55,505 nucleotides of DNA from Promethearchaeota archaeon (GCA_019894715.1 JAGXOA010000072.1:1-55505); one strand, 5' to 3'. Shown: positions 9,862 to 20,886, numbered from the stretch's first letter. Notes: a model not told the origin generated them from the letters alone. Numbers and translations are program-made.

Positions 9862-11349
9862 TTGATAGGTGGTAATATGGCTAAAACTTACAAAGAAATT
9901 AATGATAAAATAAAAAATGGTAATGCAGTTGTTATCACAGCAGAAGAAATGGTAAAATATGTTGAAGAAAATGGTCCAAAAGTAGCTGCTAAAGAGATAG
10001 ATGTAGTTACAACAGGAACTTTTGGTCCAATGTGCTCAAGCGGTGCATTTCTTAACTTTGGTCATTCTGATCCACCAATAAAGTTTGAACACCTATGGCT
10101 AAATGATGTTCATGCATATCATGGAAATGCCGCTGTGGATTGCTATATTGGAGTCACTCGGATGGTAGATATAAGACCTTTTGAATATGGTGGGGGTCAT
10201 GTTATAGAAGATCTTGTTGCTAGAAAGAAAATAAGACTAAAGGGAAATTCATATACAACAGATTGCTATCCTTTGGCAGAGATAGATACAGAATTTACTA
10301 TTGATGATCTTAATCAAGCTATACTATGTAATCCACGAAATGCTTATCAAAGATATGTATGTGCGGTAAATAGCTCTGATAGAACATTATATACGTATAT
10401 GGGTAAATTACTACCAAATTTTGGGAATGCACATTTTGCTGGGGCTGGAGCTCTCAGTCCATTAAGCAATGATCCTAATTATGAAACTATCGGTATTGGA
10501 ACAAGGATCTTTCTTGGTGGCGGAATTGGATATGTACTAGGAGAAGGTACTCAACATAATCCAAAAGGCAGATTTGGAACTCTTTTTCTAAAGGGAGATT
10601 TAAAACAAATGACTTCAGAATATCTCAGAGGAGCTACTTATCCAGAATATGGTACGTCTATGTTTGTTGGTGTAGGGGTTCCAATTCCTATTTTAAATGA
10701 AGATTTAGCGTTAAAAACAGCAGTAAGTAATTCAGAAATCTTAACAGATATAATTGATTATGGTATTCCAAGAAGAAATCGACCAAATATTCGACAAATT
10801 AGTTATGAAGAATTATTTAGTGGTGAAATAGATATAAATGGGAAAAAAGTAAAATGTTCTTCTTTATCATCTCAATATCACGCAAGAAAGATAGCTAATG
10901 AGCTGAAAGAATGGATTGAAAAAGGAGACTTTCTTTTGAATCCTCCAGCTGAAACTCTACCTACAGATAGTATTTATAAACCCATGAGACAATCATTAGA
11001 GCTCAAATTTGTAAAAGATCTAAAAAGGAAAGCTGTTACATGTTATGAAGATTGTGAAATTAAAATAGTTGCAGAAAGAATTATCAACAAAAATACAAAC
11101 CATATCATTATAACAACTCATGAGAATAAATTAAGAGGTATAGTTACTAGTTTTGATATTACTAAAGCCGTTGCTCAAGATAAGCACGAAATAAAAGAAA
11201 TAATAACTAAAAAAGTAATTACAACTACAGATAATGAGCCAATTGATGTGGCTGCTCGAAAAATGAAACAACATGAAATCTCGGCCTTACCTGTAATTGA
11301 TGAGCAAAATCATGTAGTTGGGATAATTACTTCAGAGGAGTTGATGTAA
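9862..11349 (+). CDS. Homocysteine biosynthesis protein (DUF39 plus C-terminal CBS pair)
   Basis: 495 aa; AKEIDVVTTGTFGPMCSSGAFLNFGHSDPPIKF signature and C-terminal CBS repeats. Confidence 0.92.
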   Translation: MIGGNMAKTYKEINDKIKNGNAVVITAEEMVKYVEENGPKVAAKEIDVVTTGTFGPMCSSGAFLNFGHSDPPIKFEHLWLNDVHAYHGNAAVDCYIGVTRMVDIRPFEYGGGHVIEDLVARKKIRLKGNSYTTDCYPLAEIDTEFTIDDLNQAILCNPRNAYQRYVCAVNSSDRTLYTYMGKLLPNFGNAHFAGAGALSPLSNDPNYETIGIGTRIFLGGGIGYVLGEGTQHNPKGRFGTLFLKGDLKQMTSEYLRGATYPEYGTSMFVGVGVPIPILNEDLALKTAVSNSEILTDIIDYGIPRRNRPNIRQISYEELFSGEIDINGKKVKCSSLSSQYHARKIANELKEWIEKGDFLLNPPAETLPTDSIYKPMRQSLELKFVKDLKRKAVTCYEDCEIKIVAERIINKNTNHIIITTHENKLRGIVTSFDITKAVAQDKHEIKEIITKKVITTTDNEPIDVAARKMKQHEISALPVIDEQNHVVGIITSEELM

Positions 11350-11352
11350 GAA

Positions 11353-11751
11353 ATGACAATAATTAACGCAACTGTACCTTTAGGATTAATAAAAAATATT
11401 GATGATTATTCAAGGATTATTAATGAAATTCTGAAACATAACGTCTCATTTAATATTCTTAAATTTTCAACGACACCTGAAGGAATAAATCTATTATTGG
11501 ATGTACCTGAAGAAAAAATAAAAACCATAACAGAATCTCTCACTAAAAATAACATCCTTGTTAATAAAAAAGGAAGAGTTGTTATTGATGAGGATATATG
11601 TATCGATTGTGGCGCTTGCATAAGTCTTTGTCCTACAGATGCCTTAAATTTTAAGGATGATTTATCTGTAAATTTTTCTGAGGAAAAGTGTATAGGATGT
11701 CTATTATGTATTGATTCTTGTCCTCGTTTCGCAATTCAGGAGAGCAGATAA
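11353..11751 (+). CDS. NIL domain plus 2x[4Fe-4S] ferredoxin protein (partner of DUF39)
   Basis: CIDCGACISLCP and CIGCLLCIDSCP motifs; starts 4 nt after the DUF39 stop codon. Confidence 0.9.
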   Translation: MTIINATVPLGLIKNIDDYSRIINEILKHNVSFNILKFSTTPEGINLLLDVPEEKIKTITESLTKNNILVNKKGRVVIDEDICIDCGACISLCPTDALNFKDDLSVNFSEEKCIGCLLCIDSCPRFAIQESR

Positions 11752-12083
11752 TGGCATTTCCTTCTCTTATTTATGATTAACGAGACATAAAAAAAGATTA
11801 TGGTTCTTAAATTATTCTTTTTTTTTTTTTTATTTCTTATATGCAAAACTTAACATTAGGAAAAAGGAAAATATAGATCAATTTCAGATTTGACTAGATC
11901 ATTCTTTACTCGTTACTGTATTATAAATCAAGTCTATTATAGTAGATTTTCTTATTTAAACACTTGTTCTATGAATTCCATATCTCTTTGAGTGAAGAGA
12001 TAAGAGAAATCAAAATCACTATGAAGTATTAAAAATCCCCTAATTATTCCTCTCATCTGCCATCAATATCTTTTTAAGATTGG

Positions 12084-13139
12084 TCATTCATTATTTGTAA
12101 TTATATTATAAATCAAATTTATCCTTGTAGATTGTCTTCTTAATGATACACATTGTTCTGCTTCACAACCTCTTAGGATGGCAATTAATTCGTTAAGATG
12201 AATGGTAGCCACTTCTAATTTGTCATTAAATAATTCTTCTATTTTCATCCTAAATTCTGGTTTACTTAATGTATATAAACAAGTAGGACATGGCATTAAT
12301 ATAAAGCTTGCTTTAACATTTTCAGCGCTTTTTAGCTTTCGATATGTAATCTTTAGGGCTTCTAATGGGTGAATTACTAATTGAGAAGCACCCCAACCAC
12401 AACAAAGTTCCTTTTCAGAATAATCAACAAGTTTTCCATTAAAAAGAGCAACCAATTCCTCTAATTTTGTTTTATTTTTGAGATATGTTTCCATATCCTT
12501 ATCCCTATCTAAATTTAGATAATGACAACCATAATGAACAGCTACATCTAATCCTTTAAGATCAAATTTAAGGTTTTTAGCAACCTCATTTCTAATCAAA
12601 TATATAAAATCTAGATCATGAACAATTTTAAGATCTATATTGTCAAAATTTTTAAATTGCTCTGTATATTTATTTTCTTCCATGTGATTATCTAAATCTT
12701 TTAGAATCTCTTCTGTTTTATCTTTCACTTCAGGAATCTTTAAAAAATCTCTTCCTCTTAAAAGTGAATTATAACATCCATTACAACTTACTAATAGGAT
12801 ATCTGCTATCTCATCTATTTCATTAAGATTCCTTTCATTAATGGCACTAAATTGAGCACGCGTTATTAAATTTCTCTGAAAAAATGGCCCAGAACAACAA
12901 GATTGGTTTTCACATATTACAACTTCAAGACCTAAAGCTTCTAAAAGATTTTCAATTCCAAATCGTACTCCTGGAAAATATTTCTCTAAACAAGCTTTGA
13001 ACAGACATAATTTTTTTCCTTTAAAAAACTCTAATGGATTGTTTGGAAAATTTTCTTCAATCTTTTTAATATCCAATGCTAATTTATTTTTCTCCATTTT
13101 TATCTCTATATTCTTTATTCTTTTTTTTCTTATGTTCAA
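12084..13139 (-). CDS. HdrB-like CCG-domain protein (heterodisulfide reductase subunit B family)
   Basis: CLFKAC...CENQSCCSGPF...CNGCY and HYGCHYLN...LCCGWGA...PCPTC. Likely start is Met15 (about 13097). Confidence 0.85.
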   Translation of the reverse strand: MNIRKKRIKNIEIKMEKNKLALDIKKIEENFPNNPLEFFKGKKLCLFKACLEKYFPGVRFGIENLLEALGLEVVICENQSCCSGPFFQRNLITRAQFSAINERNLNEIDEIADILLVSCNGCYNSLLRGRDFLKIPEVKDKTEEILKDLDNHMEENKYTEQFKNFDNIDLKIVHDLDFIYLIRNEVAKNLKFDLKGLDVAVHYGCHYLNLDRDKDMETYLKNKTKLEELVALFNGKLVDYSEKELCCGWGASQLVIHPLEALKITYRKLKSAENVKASFILMPCPTCLYTLSKPEFRMKIEELFNDKLEVATIHLNELIAILRGCEAEQCVSLRRQSTRINLIYNIITNNE

Positions 13140-13656
13140 AAATTTCTCTTAATTTAATGGGATGATGATATTTTGCATCAAAAATATATTTAATTCGAGC
13201 AAAATTACAAATTCTATCAAGTTCTTTTACTCTTTTTTCTGGTAATATTCCATCTAAAGGATTATTCACAACAAATCCACTGGTTAGAAATCTTTCAGCC
13301 ATTTCAAAATATTTAGTTAGGTCATCATATCTTGGACCGTATCCTTTTTTAAACGATTCATTTCTAAGATTCAATATAAGAATCGGTATATTAATTCCTG
13401 TTCTTGGACATACTCTTTTACAACGTTCGCATAAAAAACAATACCATATATCTGATTCCTTTAGAACTGTTTTATCTCCTCTTAAAATCTGTCTTATAAT
13501 TTTTCTTATATTAAACTTTGAAATTTTTGTAGCAGGACATTCACCAACGCAACGACCACAATCAATACATTGAAGTAAATTCCTATTTTCATCTACATCA
13601 TCTACTAATCTTTTGAGAAAATTATAATTCCAATTCTCATCTGAGGATTCATGCAT
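13084..13656 (-). CDS. HdrC-like iron-sulfur protein
   Basis: CIDCGRCVGECP and CFLCERCKRVCP motifs; overlaps the hdrB-like gene. Confidence 0.87.
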   Translation of the reverse strand: MHESSDENWNYNFLKRLVDDVDENRNLLQCIDCGRCVGECPATKISKFNIRKIIRQILRGDKTVLKESDIWYCFLCERCKRVCPRTGINIPILILNLRNESFKKGYGPRYDDLTKYFEMAERFLTSGFVVNNPLDGILPEKRVKELDRICNFARIKYIFDAKYHHPIKLREIFEHKKKKNKEYRDKNGEK

Positions 13657-14264
13657 TTTTTTAAAAAAAAGTTTTTAAAATATTTGTTTTCTAGTAGAAG
13701 ACATTGTTCATTATAGAAAAATTATTAGATTTTAAATAAGAAACCATCCTATAATTAGACCTTAGGAATATAATTGAATCTTATAAAAATAAATCAGAAT
13801 TAGCTAAAAATAAGAGAATTATTTATTCATATCTATTGATCACCAATTATTTACTCAAAAAAAGGATTTTGAATAAATTATGAAAGATGTTTCTGTTATA
13901 ATATAAGCAAATATTACATAAATAACAGTTAGAATAATATTAATCAATGGAATTAGAACTAAATTTAATCTAGAATAAGATAACTACATTAGAAGAGTAT
14001 AATTTTGGAGAAAAAGGAAGAATATGATGATAATTAAAGAAGATAACAAGAAGGAGAATTAATACTTCTAAAAATCTCATTGTCTGTATTTTCATAATTT
14101 ATTTCTAATTGGATTATATTCTTATTGGGAACAATTTTTAATGATTGGATTTTTAAGAGAAATCCTCTCTTCTTCTATTCTAAGTTAAAGTTAAATTATT
14201 TTTACATTATGTCGACATTGGCACGATGGAAAAGTGCCTCCATGAAACTTTCATGCTTGACATG

Positions 14265-14467
14265 ATTTGAACTACCACGCCCTAAAGGACGTGGCTTTCT
14301 GGTGGAAGACGGGTAAAATTCAAAAATCATCAATTGATATAACACTCTATTCTTAAATAGAGGAAAATATTAATAATATTAGGGTAGAGAACTATCCTGT
14401 AGTGTCTAAGATTCTCATTGAAGTTTAGGGACTATAAATCCACTTCCTTTAGGTAGTGGTAGTTCAA
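14265..14467. mobile_element. About 200-bp non-autonomous element bounded by inverted IS200/IS605-type hairpins
   Basis: Left end atttgaactaccacgccctaaaggacgtgg, right end ccacttcctttaggtagtggtagttcaa in inverse orientation. Left block is repeated at 4035; right block (14387-14467) matches the reverse complement of about 43149-43228. Confidence 0.65.
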
Positions 14468-14691
14468 TTAAATAAACCTGGATAATCTCTTTTTTTTTAT
14501 TCTTGATCATGTTTACTAAAGAAATGATTATAATTCATAATAATGATTTTTAAATTTGATCAAAATCGTAATATATTTTAAGGAAAATAAAAATTATATA
14601 TAATATTGAACTCCATAAAAAATCTTAATATTTTCAAGATTTAAGCTAGTTCTTATTTAAGATAAAATATCACCCAAAGAGCTGTTATTAG

Positions 14692-15372
14692 ATGGTTATA
14701 ATTAAATCCGGAAAAACTTATATTAAAATTCTTTATTGGGGGATGTATGCCTCAGGGAAAACAACTATTTTAGATACATTATATATGCTAACAAAAAAGA
14801 ATGGAAAACATATAACTCCAGTTGGAGAAATCACTAAAATAGAAAGAGCAAGTGGCTCAACATTATACTTTGATAGAGGTCTGTTTCAATCAATTTCACC
14901 AAAAAAAGTATTTTATATGACTTATACGGTCTCAGGTCAAAGAAGTTTCTCAGCACTTAGAAAAAAAGTATTTGAAGGAACAGATGGTATTATTTTTGTT
15001 GCTGATTCTCAATCTCATCTTTTAGATGAAAATATTGAATACTTAAAAGAATTGAAAAGCCTTTCTCAAAATAAATTAATCAATAAAATTCCTCTCATTA
15101 TTATGCTAAATAAGCAAGATCTGGGAAATACTATAAAAACTAATACTTTTATAGAAGTTTTAAAACGAGAAAGGTTGTGGATAAATTCTGGAAGCCATTT
15201 TTCTATTTGGAATCCTAAAATATATGAAACTTGTGCTCTATTTGATAGAGAGAAAAATATATATCAAAGCTTTCATGAATGTGCAAAAAGAACACTACTA
15301 TATAAAGTTGGAAGAGGGGGAGAAACATCTCCTAATAATCTAGAATTAAATATAAAAATTAATAATATCTAG
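14692..15372 (+). CDS. MglA-like small GTPase
   Basis: G1 GMYASGKTT, G3-like TYTVSGQRSFSALRKKVFEGTDGIIFVADSQ (MglA-type TVxGQ), G4 NKQDL. Confidence 0.87.
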   Translation: MVIIKSGKTYIKILYWGMYASGKTTILDTLYMLTKKNGKHITPVGEITKIERASGSTLYFDRGLFQSISPKKVFYMTYTVSGQRSFSALRKKVFEGTDGIIFVADSQSHLLDENIEYLKELKSLSQNKLINKIPLIIMLNKQDLGNTIKTNTFIEVLKRERLWINSGSHFSIWNPKIYETCALFDREKNIYQSFHECAKRTLLYKVGRGGETSPNNLELNIKINNI

Positions 15373-15398
15373 TGAATTTCTGCTAATTCATTAGAAAA

Positions 15399-16499
15399 TC
15401 AAACAATATAATAACTTAAATCAGAGGATTCTCTTAATTTGTTTGATAATAATCGTAAATGAGTTAAAAATTCATTTAAAGATATGTCTTTTTCTTTATA
15501 TCTTATTAAAAGAAATTTTATAATATAATGTGGAAAACATTTCATAAATCTTAGATCCGTAAACAGTAATACTATTCCCCTGGCCTCAAATATGAATTTA
15601 TTCTCTAATAAGTCATTAAATAAAACCTCATTATTATTTAAAATATTCACACAATCATGCACTGTTAAAGCTTTTTTTCTCAGCATTTTAAATAATAAAT
15701 ATACTTGTTTATCAAAAACAAAATTAAGAATTATAATATTACTACTTTCTTGAATACAATTATATTTTCTATAGAATTCTGTAAGAGCTTCCAAGTATTT
15801 ATTATAAATCATATCTTTATCTTCTATTTCTACAAAACTTAAAGATTTATAACTGTTTTGAGGGGGTAATCGCATATGGATTAAATCATTTATTAAAAGA
15901 TAACAATCATTACTTCCTGAAATGTTTTCCTTAATTATAAGGTTTTCTCTTATATATGGCATTAAAATTAAATCAAGATTTATAGTTGAAAATCCATATT
16001 CATTTTTCAAAATAGACTTTAATTTATTCTTTGATATAACTCCATTTCTCATTATTTTTAAAATAGTAAATTTTATTTTGTCTTTAAAGAAATTCAATAA
16101 GTTTTCTTCTTTATCTAGCTTAGAGTAATTTTTAATTGTATTAAATGCTTCAGAGATCGCTCTTGTGATTTTATTAGTACTTATAAGATTAATTAAATTC
16201 TTACCAATATTAGCCAGTATATCTGGATAATCATTGATTATGTCTTCAATATTATCTTTTTTATTATAAGCTAAAATTAAGAAATAAATTTCTCCTTCAT
16301 ATTTATGTATTATTGAAATAAATTGTGTGTCCATGACATCTAAAGTAATTTGAATCATTTTATCTTCTTTATTTAACTCGTGAATTGTCCAAATTTTTAG
16401 AAAAAGATTTTTTGGTAAAGATTCTTTTTCTGGAGGATATTGTATTAAAGCTTGTGGGCCAGTACTTTTATTCCAATGCACTATTACAATTCTTTCCAT
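15399..16499 (-). CDS. Possible longin/roadblock-like N-terminal domain plus winged-helix protein
   Basis: IVIVHWNKSTGPQALIQYPPE... N-terminus followed by a wHTH-like segment FTILKIMRNGVISKNKLKSILKNEYGFS. Confidence 0.5.
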   Translation of the reverse strand: MERIVIVHWNKSTGPQALIQYPPEKESLPKNLFLKIWTIHELNKEDKMIQITLDVMDTQFISIIHKYEGEIYFLILAYNKKDNIEDIINDYPDILANIGKNLINLISTNKITRAISEAFNTIKNYSKLDKEENLLNFFKDKIKFTILKIMRNGVISKNKLKSILKNEYGFSTINLDLILMPYIRENLIIKENISGSNDCYLLINDLIHMRLPPQNSYKSLSFVEIEDKDMIYNKYLEALTEFYRKYNCIQESSNIIILNFVFDKQVYLLFKMLRKKALTVHDCVNILNNNEVLFNDLLENKFIFEARGIVLLFTDLRFMKCFPHYIIKFLLIRYKEKDISLNEFLTHLRLLSNKLRESSDLSYYIV

Positions 16500-16717
16500 T
16501 TTATTATGATTAAATAATTATTTGATTGATCTAGTTTACTAATTCTATCAATTATGTTAGATATTAATAAACATATTTATAAAAAATTGTTTATATAATA
16601 TCAATATCTTTTTTCTAGTTCAAAAGGAGTGTTGGTAATATAATATACTATGATACTACCAAATATTGATGATATAAGAATAAAAAGATATTTAGCTATT
16701 TTAAATACTGAAATAAA

Positions 16718-16972
16718 TTAGATAAATACTCCTGGAAATTCAGTATCTATTTTTCTTATTGTTTCGTCTAAAAGATCTAAAATCCTTTGATCATTTTTTA
16801 TACACATATTATCAACAAATACCTCTAAAATTCTTTTTGCTAGAAGATTTTCCCTAGAATTATTTTCTGAATCATGTTCTTGAAAAAGAATTTTAAATTC
16901 CTCTTCTAACCATTTTAAATCCCATTTTACTGAATTTTCTAAATTTTCCTTAAAATTTTCTAAGAAGTCCAT
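16718..16972 (-). CDS. Small helical hypothetical protein
   Basis: 84 aa ORF, acidic and helical composition. Confidence 0.5.
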   Translation of the reverse strand: MDFLENFKENLENSVKWDLKWLEEEFKILFQEHDSENNSRENLLAKRILEVFVDNMCIKNDQRILDLLDETIRKIDTEFPGVFI

Positions 16973-17140
16973 GATTTAATACATTACCCCTAACTCTGTT
17001 AATTATTATTATACCAAAATAATTATAACAGAAAATATATTAAAAATTCGACATTATTACCTTAGTTCTTTTTAATGAAACGAACAAAGAATTTTTAAAT
17101 TCGTATTTAAAAATACTCCTCGATTTTGATTACTTCTTAA

Positions 17141-18091
17141 TTATTTAAAGAAGTTTGAAAATTCTTCTTTATGACTATCCGTATTTTTATTAATTAAAAA
17201 AATCGAAATTATAATTATTGCAATTGAAATAATTAAAATGGGAGAAGGGATTTCTGATAAAATAAAAAATGATAGAATAGAGGCAAAAATGGGTTTTAAA
17301 AACGCAAAAGACATCCCTTTTGATACCTCAAGACGAGAGATTCCTTCGAACAAAAGCCAAATTCCAAATCCAGTACAAATTATTCCCAAAAAAAAAATCC
17401 AAAACCATTCATAAAGTTGGTAATTGAAAAAATACTTTATATCAGAAGAATAAATAAGAAAAAATATTATTGGAATACAAGCAAATAATGATGTTAGCAT
17501 GCCATATTTAAGAGCATAATTTGTTATATTATGCTCTACTAACTGAATTTTTTTACCCAAAACAGAATATAAACTCCAAATTATAGAACCTGATAAAACT
17601 AAAAAATTTCCCCATAAATATTCTAAAGAAACAAATCCTGCGAAATTAAATTGAGTTATTAATATAGTGGCACCTATTATTCCGAAAATAATTCCAATAA
17701 ATTTGAATTTTAGATTCTCTCTTTCATTAAGAATAAATATAGAATAAATGGTTATCCAAATTGGATAAGTTGTATATATAGCAGCAGCTATATTTGCCTC
17801 TGTATATGTAACTCCTATAAAATAAATAATATTGGAAAATCCAAGCACAAAGCAACTAGAAATAAGAAAAATAGGAAGATTGTTTCTAATTATTTTTCTA
17901 ATTCCTTTAAGATCATTTCTTATTAAGAGAATTAAAAATAAAAAAAGACCTCCAATAAAAAATCTAAAAAATGATAATGATAATACTCCCACATTGCTTT
18001 GTAGAAGTTTTACAATTATTTCACTAAAAGACCAAGAAAAAACAGCTGTTAATAATATAATATATCCATGATTTTTATTTCCTATCTTCAT
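17141..18091 (-). CDS. EamA/DMT family transporter
   Basis: 316 aa with about 10 hydrophobic segments; EamA-like repeats (FIGVTYTEANIAAAIYTTYPIWITI). Confidence 0.88.
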   Translation of the reverse strand: MKIGNKNHGYIILLTAVFSWSFSEIIVKLLQSNVGVLSLSFFRFFIGGLFLFLILLIRNDLKGIRKIIRNNLPIFLISSCFVLGFSNIIYFIGVTYTEANIAAAIYTTYPIWITIYSIFILNERENLKFKFIGIIFGIIGATILITQFNFAGFVSLEYLWGNFLVLSGSIIWSLYSVLGKKIQLVEHNITNYALKYGMLTSLFACIPIIFFLIYSSDIKYFFNYQLYEWFWIFFLGIICTGFGIWLLFEGISRLEVSKGMSFAFLKPIFASILSFFILSEIPSPILIISIAIIIISIFLINKNTDSHKEEFSNFFK

Positions 18092-18151
18092 TTAGATTTT
18101 CTCTTTCTTTCTATTCTTAGGTTTTAATTATAATAAAAAATAAAAGATTAA

Positions 18152-19951
18152 TTATCTATTTAAAAATAGAAATCTTTCTAAATAGTATAACCAAATTTGA
18201 GCAAAATTATTATTTGTTATCATATCGTTACAATGTGTAGCAAAATAAAAAATTAATCTAATACAATCATTTCCTATACCTTCAATCGCTTTTTCGATTT
18301 GTTCTGAGTTTATTGGTGGGACTAATCTATCTTGAGTACCTTGAAATATTAATGCAGGAGGATCATTTAGAGAAACTAAATTACTGGGTGTAAATTTTTT
18401 AAAAGCAAGTGGGTTTGTTGTTGGGTCGCCAGGTATCAAATCCTTAAACTCAAATCTATTGAAATAATGCTCAGCAGAATTTGGGGGATAAAGTGGTATT
18501 ATTCCCTTTAATTTAATCGCATTTGAAAAATTTCCTGAAAAATAGGGATCATTATACCCAAGACCAATAACACTAGTAAGATGTCCTCCTGCTGATCCTC
18601 CCATAATGAAAACGGAGTCTAAATTTCCATTATATTCTGACGCATATGTTGTCTCAAGTTGTTTTGTAAAATTACCAATTTGATAAACCATATCATGAAG
18701 TGTAAAATTACCTTGAACATATTCCGGAGTCAAGTCTAATCCTCCATTTTGAAATTCCATTAATCCATATTGAATATCAAAAACAACATATCCTTGATTA
18801 GCTAAATATTTACTGATTATTGGAGTATTTCCTGTCCCTTTATCTCCAACTTTCCAAGCACCTCCATGAATTTTAATAATAATAGAATTATTTCCTGGAA
18901 GGCTTTCTCCTGATACCTTTGGATAATAAACATCTAAATATAGTTTAGTATCATTCTTTTCATAATATAATATATCCAATTCTATATTACAATCTTTATG
19001 AGGGATTCCCATAAAATAATTATAAATATTGAATTGAGATTCTAAAAAAAACCTACTTATATTTGAAGGAATAAAATTTCTCCAATTATCACCATATACA
19101 TCTCTAAACTCATTTTCTGCATGTATTATTGAAAATGGAGTGGAAAGAATTGGTAGTGAAAAAATAAATGATAATAAAATTCCCATTACTAAGATACCTT
19201 GTCTAAAATGTTTTCTTTTTGCTATTGATTTTATTCTCAAAAAAGAAAATTTAGATTTTTTGGTGTCATCATAACTTCTTGGAGTTAATTTAAGTATAAT
19301 TAGAGTGTTTAGAATAAATATAAAAATTAAAAATAAAGAAATTTGGGGTATGACGATTGCTAGTTCAGGGGAAAAAAATTCAATTGGTACTAGGAGAACT
19401 ATAACTGAATATATACCAATTCCATTGATAAAATAACAAATAGATTTTACTATTTTCTTTCTGATTGAATTAATATTTATAGGATTAATTGTTTCTTTAC
19501 TTTTTTTTTTATTGCAAGTAAATATTATAACCTCATAAGATAATTTTATACCTGAAATAGATATTATTAAAAATCCAATTATTTGGAATAAATAAGAGAT
19601 TGTAATTCCAATTATAAAGGAAGTTCCGGTAACTATAAGATTTGATAGGATTAAACTTGCTATTATTAAGAAAATACAAGAGGAAAAACTAAGAAGAAAT
19701 CTGTAAGATGTTTTATTTAGTTTTGTTTTATTATTTCTACCTTTAATTAAGAATCTATCAACTAGATATAAGAGAACTATATTCGAAAACCAAGCAAATA
19801 AGATAATGAATCCAATGAAACTAGATAAAATATTATTCAAATTATAGAAAATATGAGGAAAAATAAAGCAAAATATTATAAAATTGAGAACTAAATTTAT
19901 TTTACTATGGTATCGAATTATCTGAAAAATTGAAATCCTCATATTCTTCAT
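18152..19951 (-). CDS. Membrane-anchored alpha/beta-hydrolase (esterase/lipase family)
   Basis: N-terminal TM segments, then IIIKIHGGAWKVGDKG oxyanion motif and GGSAGGHLTS nucleophile elbow. Confidence 0.85.
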   Translation of the reverse strand: MKNMRISIFQIIRYHSKINLVLNFIIFCFIFPHIFYNLNNILSSFIGFIILFAWFSNIVLLYLVDRFLIKGRNNKTKLNKTSYRFLLSFSSCIFLIIASLILSNLIVTGTSFIIGITISYLFQIIGFLIISISGIKLSYEVIIFTCNKKKSKETINPININSIRKKIVKSICYFINGIGIYSVIVLLVPIEFFSPELAIVIPQISLFLIFIFILNTLIILKLTPRSYDDTKKSKFSFLRIKSIAKRKHFRQGILVMGILLSFIFSLPILSTPFSIIHAENEFRDVYGDNWRNFIPSNISRFFLESQFNIYNYFMGIPHKDCNIELDILYYEKNDTKLYLDVYYPKVSGESLPGNNSIIIKIHGGAWKVGDKGTGNTPIISKYLANQGYVVFDIQYGLMEFQNGGLDLTPEYVQGNFTLHDMVYQIGNFTKQLETTYASEYNGNLDSVFIMGGSAGGHLTSVIGLGYNDPYFSGNFSNAIKLKGIIPLYPPNSAEHYFNRFEFKDLIPGDPTTNPLAFKKFTPSNLVSLNDPPALIFQGTQDRLVPPINSEQIEKAIEGIGNDCIRLIFYFATHCNDMITNNNFAQIWLYYLERFLFLNR

Positions 19952-20043
19952 GATTCTTTCTTACTAGTTCCTTTAATTTAGTTATAATAGTAATATTGAA
20001 AAAAAAAATATAATAATTTGCTTATGATAATTCAATTTTAATC

Positions 20044-20886
20044 TTAGGTTTTCTTTTTAAGATACTGTCCTATAAGATAATAAATAACGAAAATTGCAAT
20101 AAAGACGATAGCAATAATCAAAAGAATAATATTAAATGCATTTGCTTGTTGTTCAATGACCTCAAGAGACATTGTGCTAAAATCAATAGGTAAAGAAATT
20201 GAACCTTCATTTATTAAAATACTTCCAACCCATGAATAAAAGAAAGCACGAGGAATAGAACCAATAAATGTTCCTAAGGTATATTTTTTTGCATCTATAT
20301 CAACCAAACCTCCTGTATAGCTTATCAAATCAAAGGGTATAACGGGTAATACTCTACTAATTATAATAGCACTTGTCCCATACTTATGTATAAATTTATC
20401 AGCTATATCTATAGCATTTTTTCCTACAAACTTTTCTGCCAAAGGTCTTCCTCCCTTTCTTGTTAAATAAAAGCATAATAAACCTGCTGCCATTGAACCT
20501 ATTATTCCCATTAGGCCTCCAACCCAGAATCCCCATATCATTCCTGCGGCAGATAATACTATTTCAGAAGGAAGTGGAATAATTAATCCTTGAAGTCCCA
20601 TAATTCCAATAAAAAGAAATGCACCACCAATGCTAAGTCTATAAATTGGATTTACAAACCATTCAACAACTATTCTATATAGGATTTGGTTATCTACAAA
20701 GATTAAAATATAGAGTAAATATAGCGAAATTCCTAAGATTATGACCATTATTATGATGAAAATAATTGTTTTCCTACTATACGATGAAAAATCTATTAGG
20801 TTCTTGAAATATTTCTTTATTTTTACTGAAAAAGGTATTTTCTTAGAATTCTCAACTGTGTTCTTAGAATCTTCCATTATTATCAA
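20044..20886 (-). CDS. VTT/DedA (SNARE-associated, TVP38-like) membrane protein
   Basis: LIIPLPSEIVLSAAGMIWGFWVGGLMGIIGSMAAGLLCFYLTRKGGR...SRVLPVIPFDLISYTGG. Confidence 0.88.
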   Translation of the reverse strand: MIIMEDSKNTVENSKKIPFSVKIKKYFKNLIDFSSYSRKTIIFIIIMVIILGISLYLLYILIFVDNQILYRIVVEWFVNPIYRLSIGGAFLFIGIMGLQGLIIPLPSEIVLSAAGMIWGFWVGGLMGIIGSMAAGLLCFYLTRKGGRPLAEKFVGKNAIDIADKFIHKYGTSAIIISRVLPVIPFDLISYTGGLVDIDAKKYTLGTFIGSIPRAFFYSWVGSILINEGSISLPIDFSTMSLEVIEQQANAFNIILLIIAIVFIAIFVIYYLIGQYLKKKT

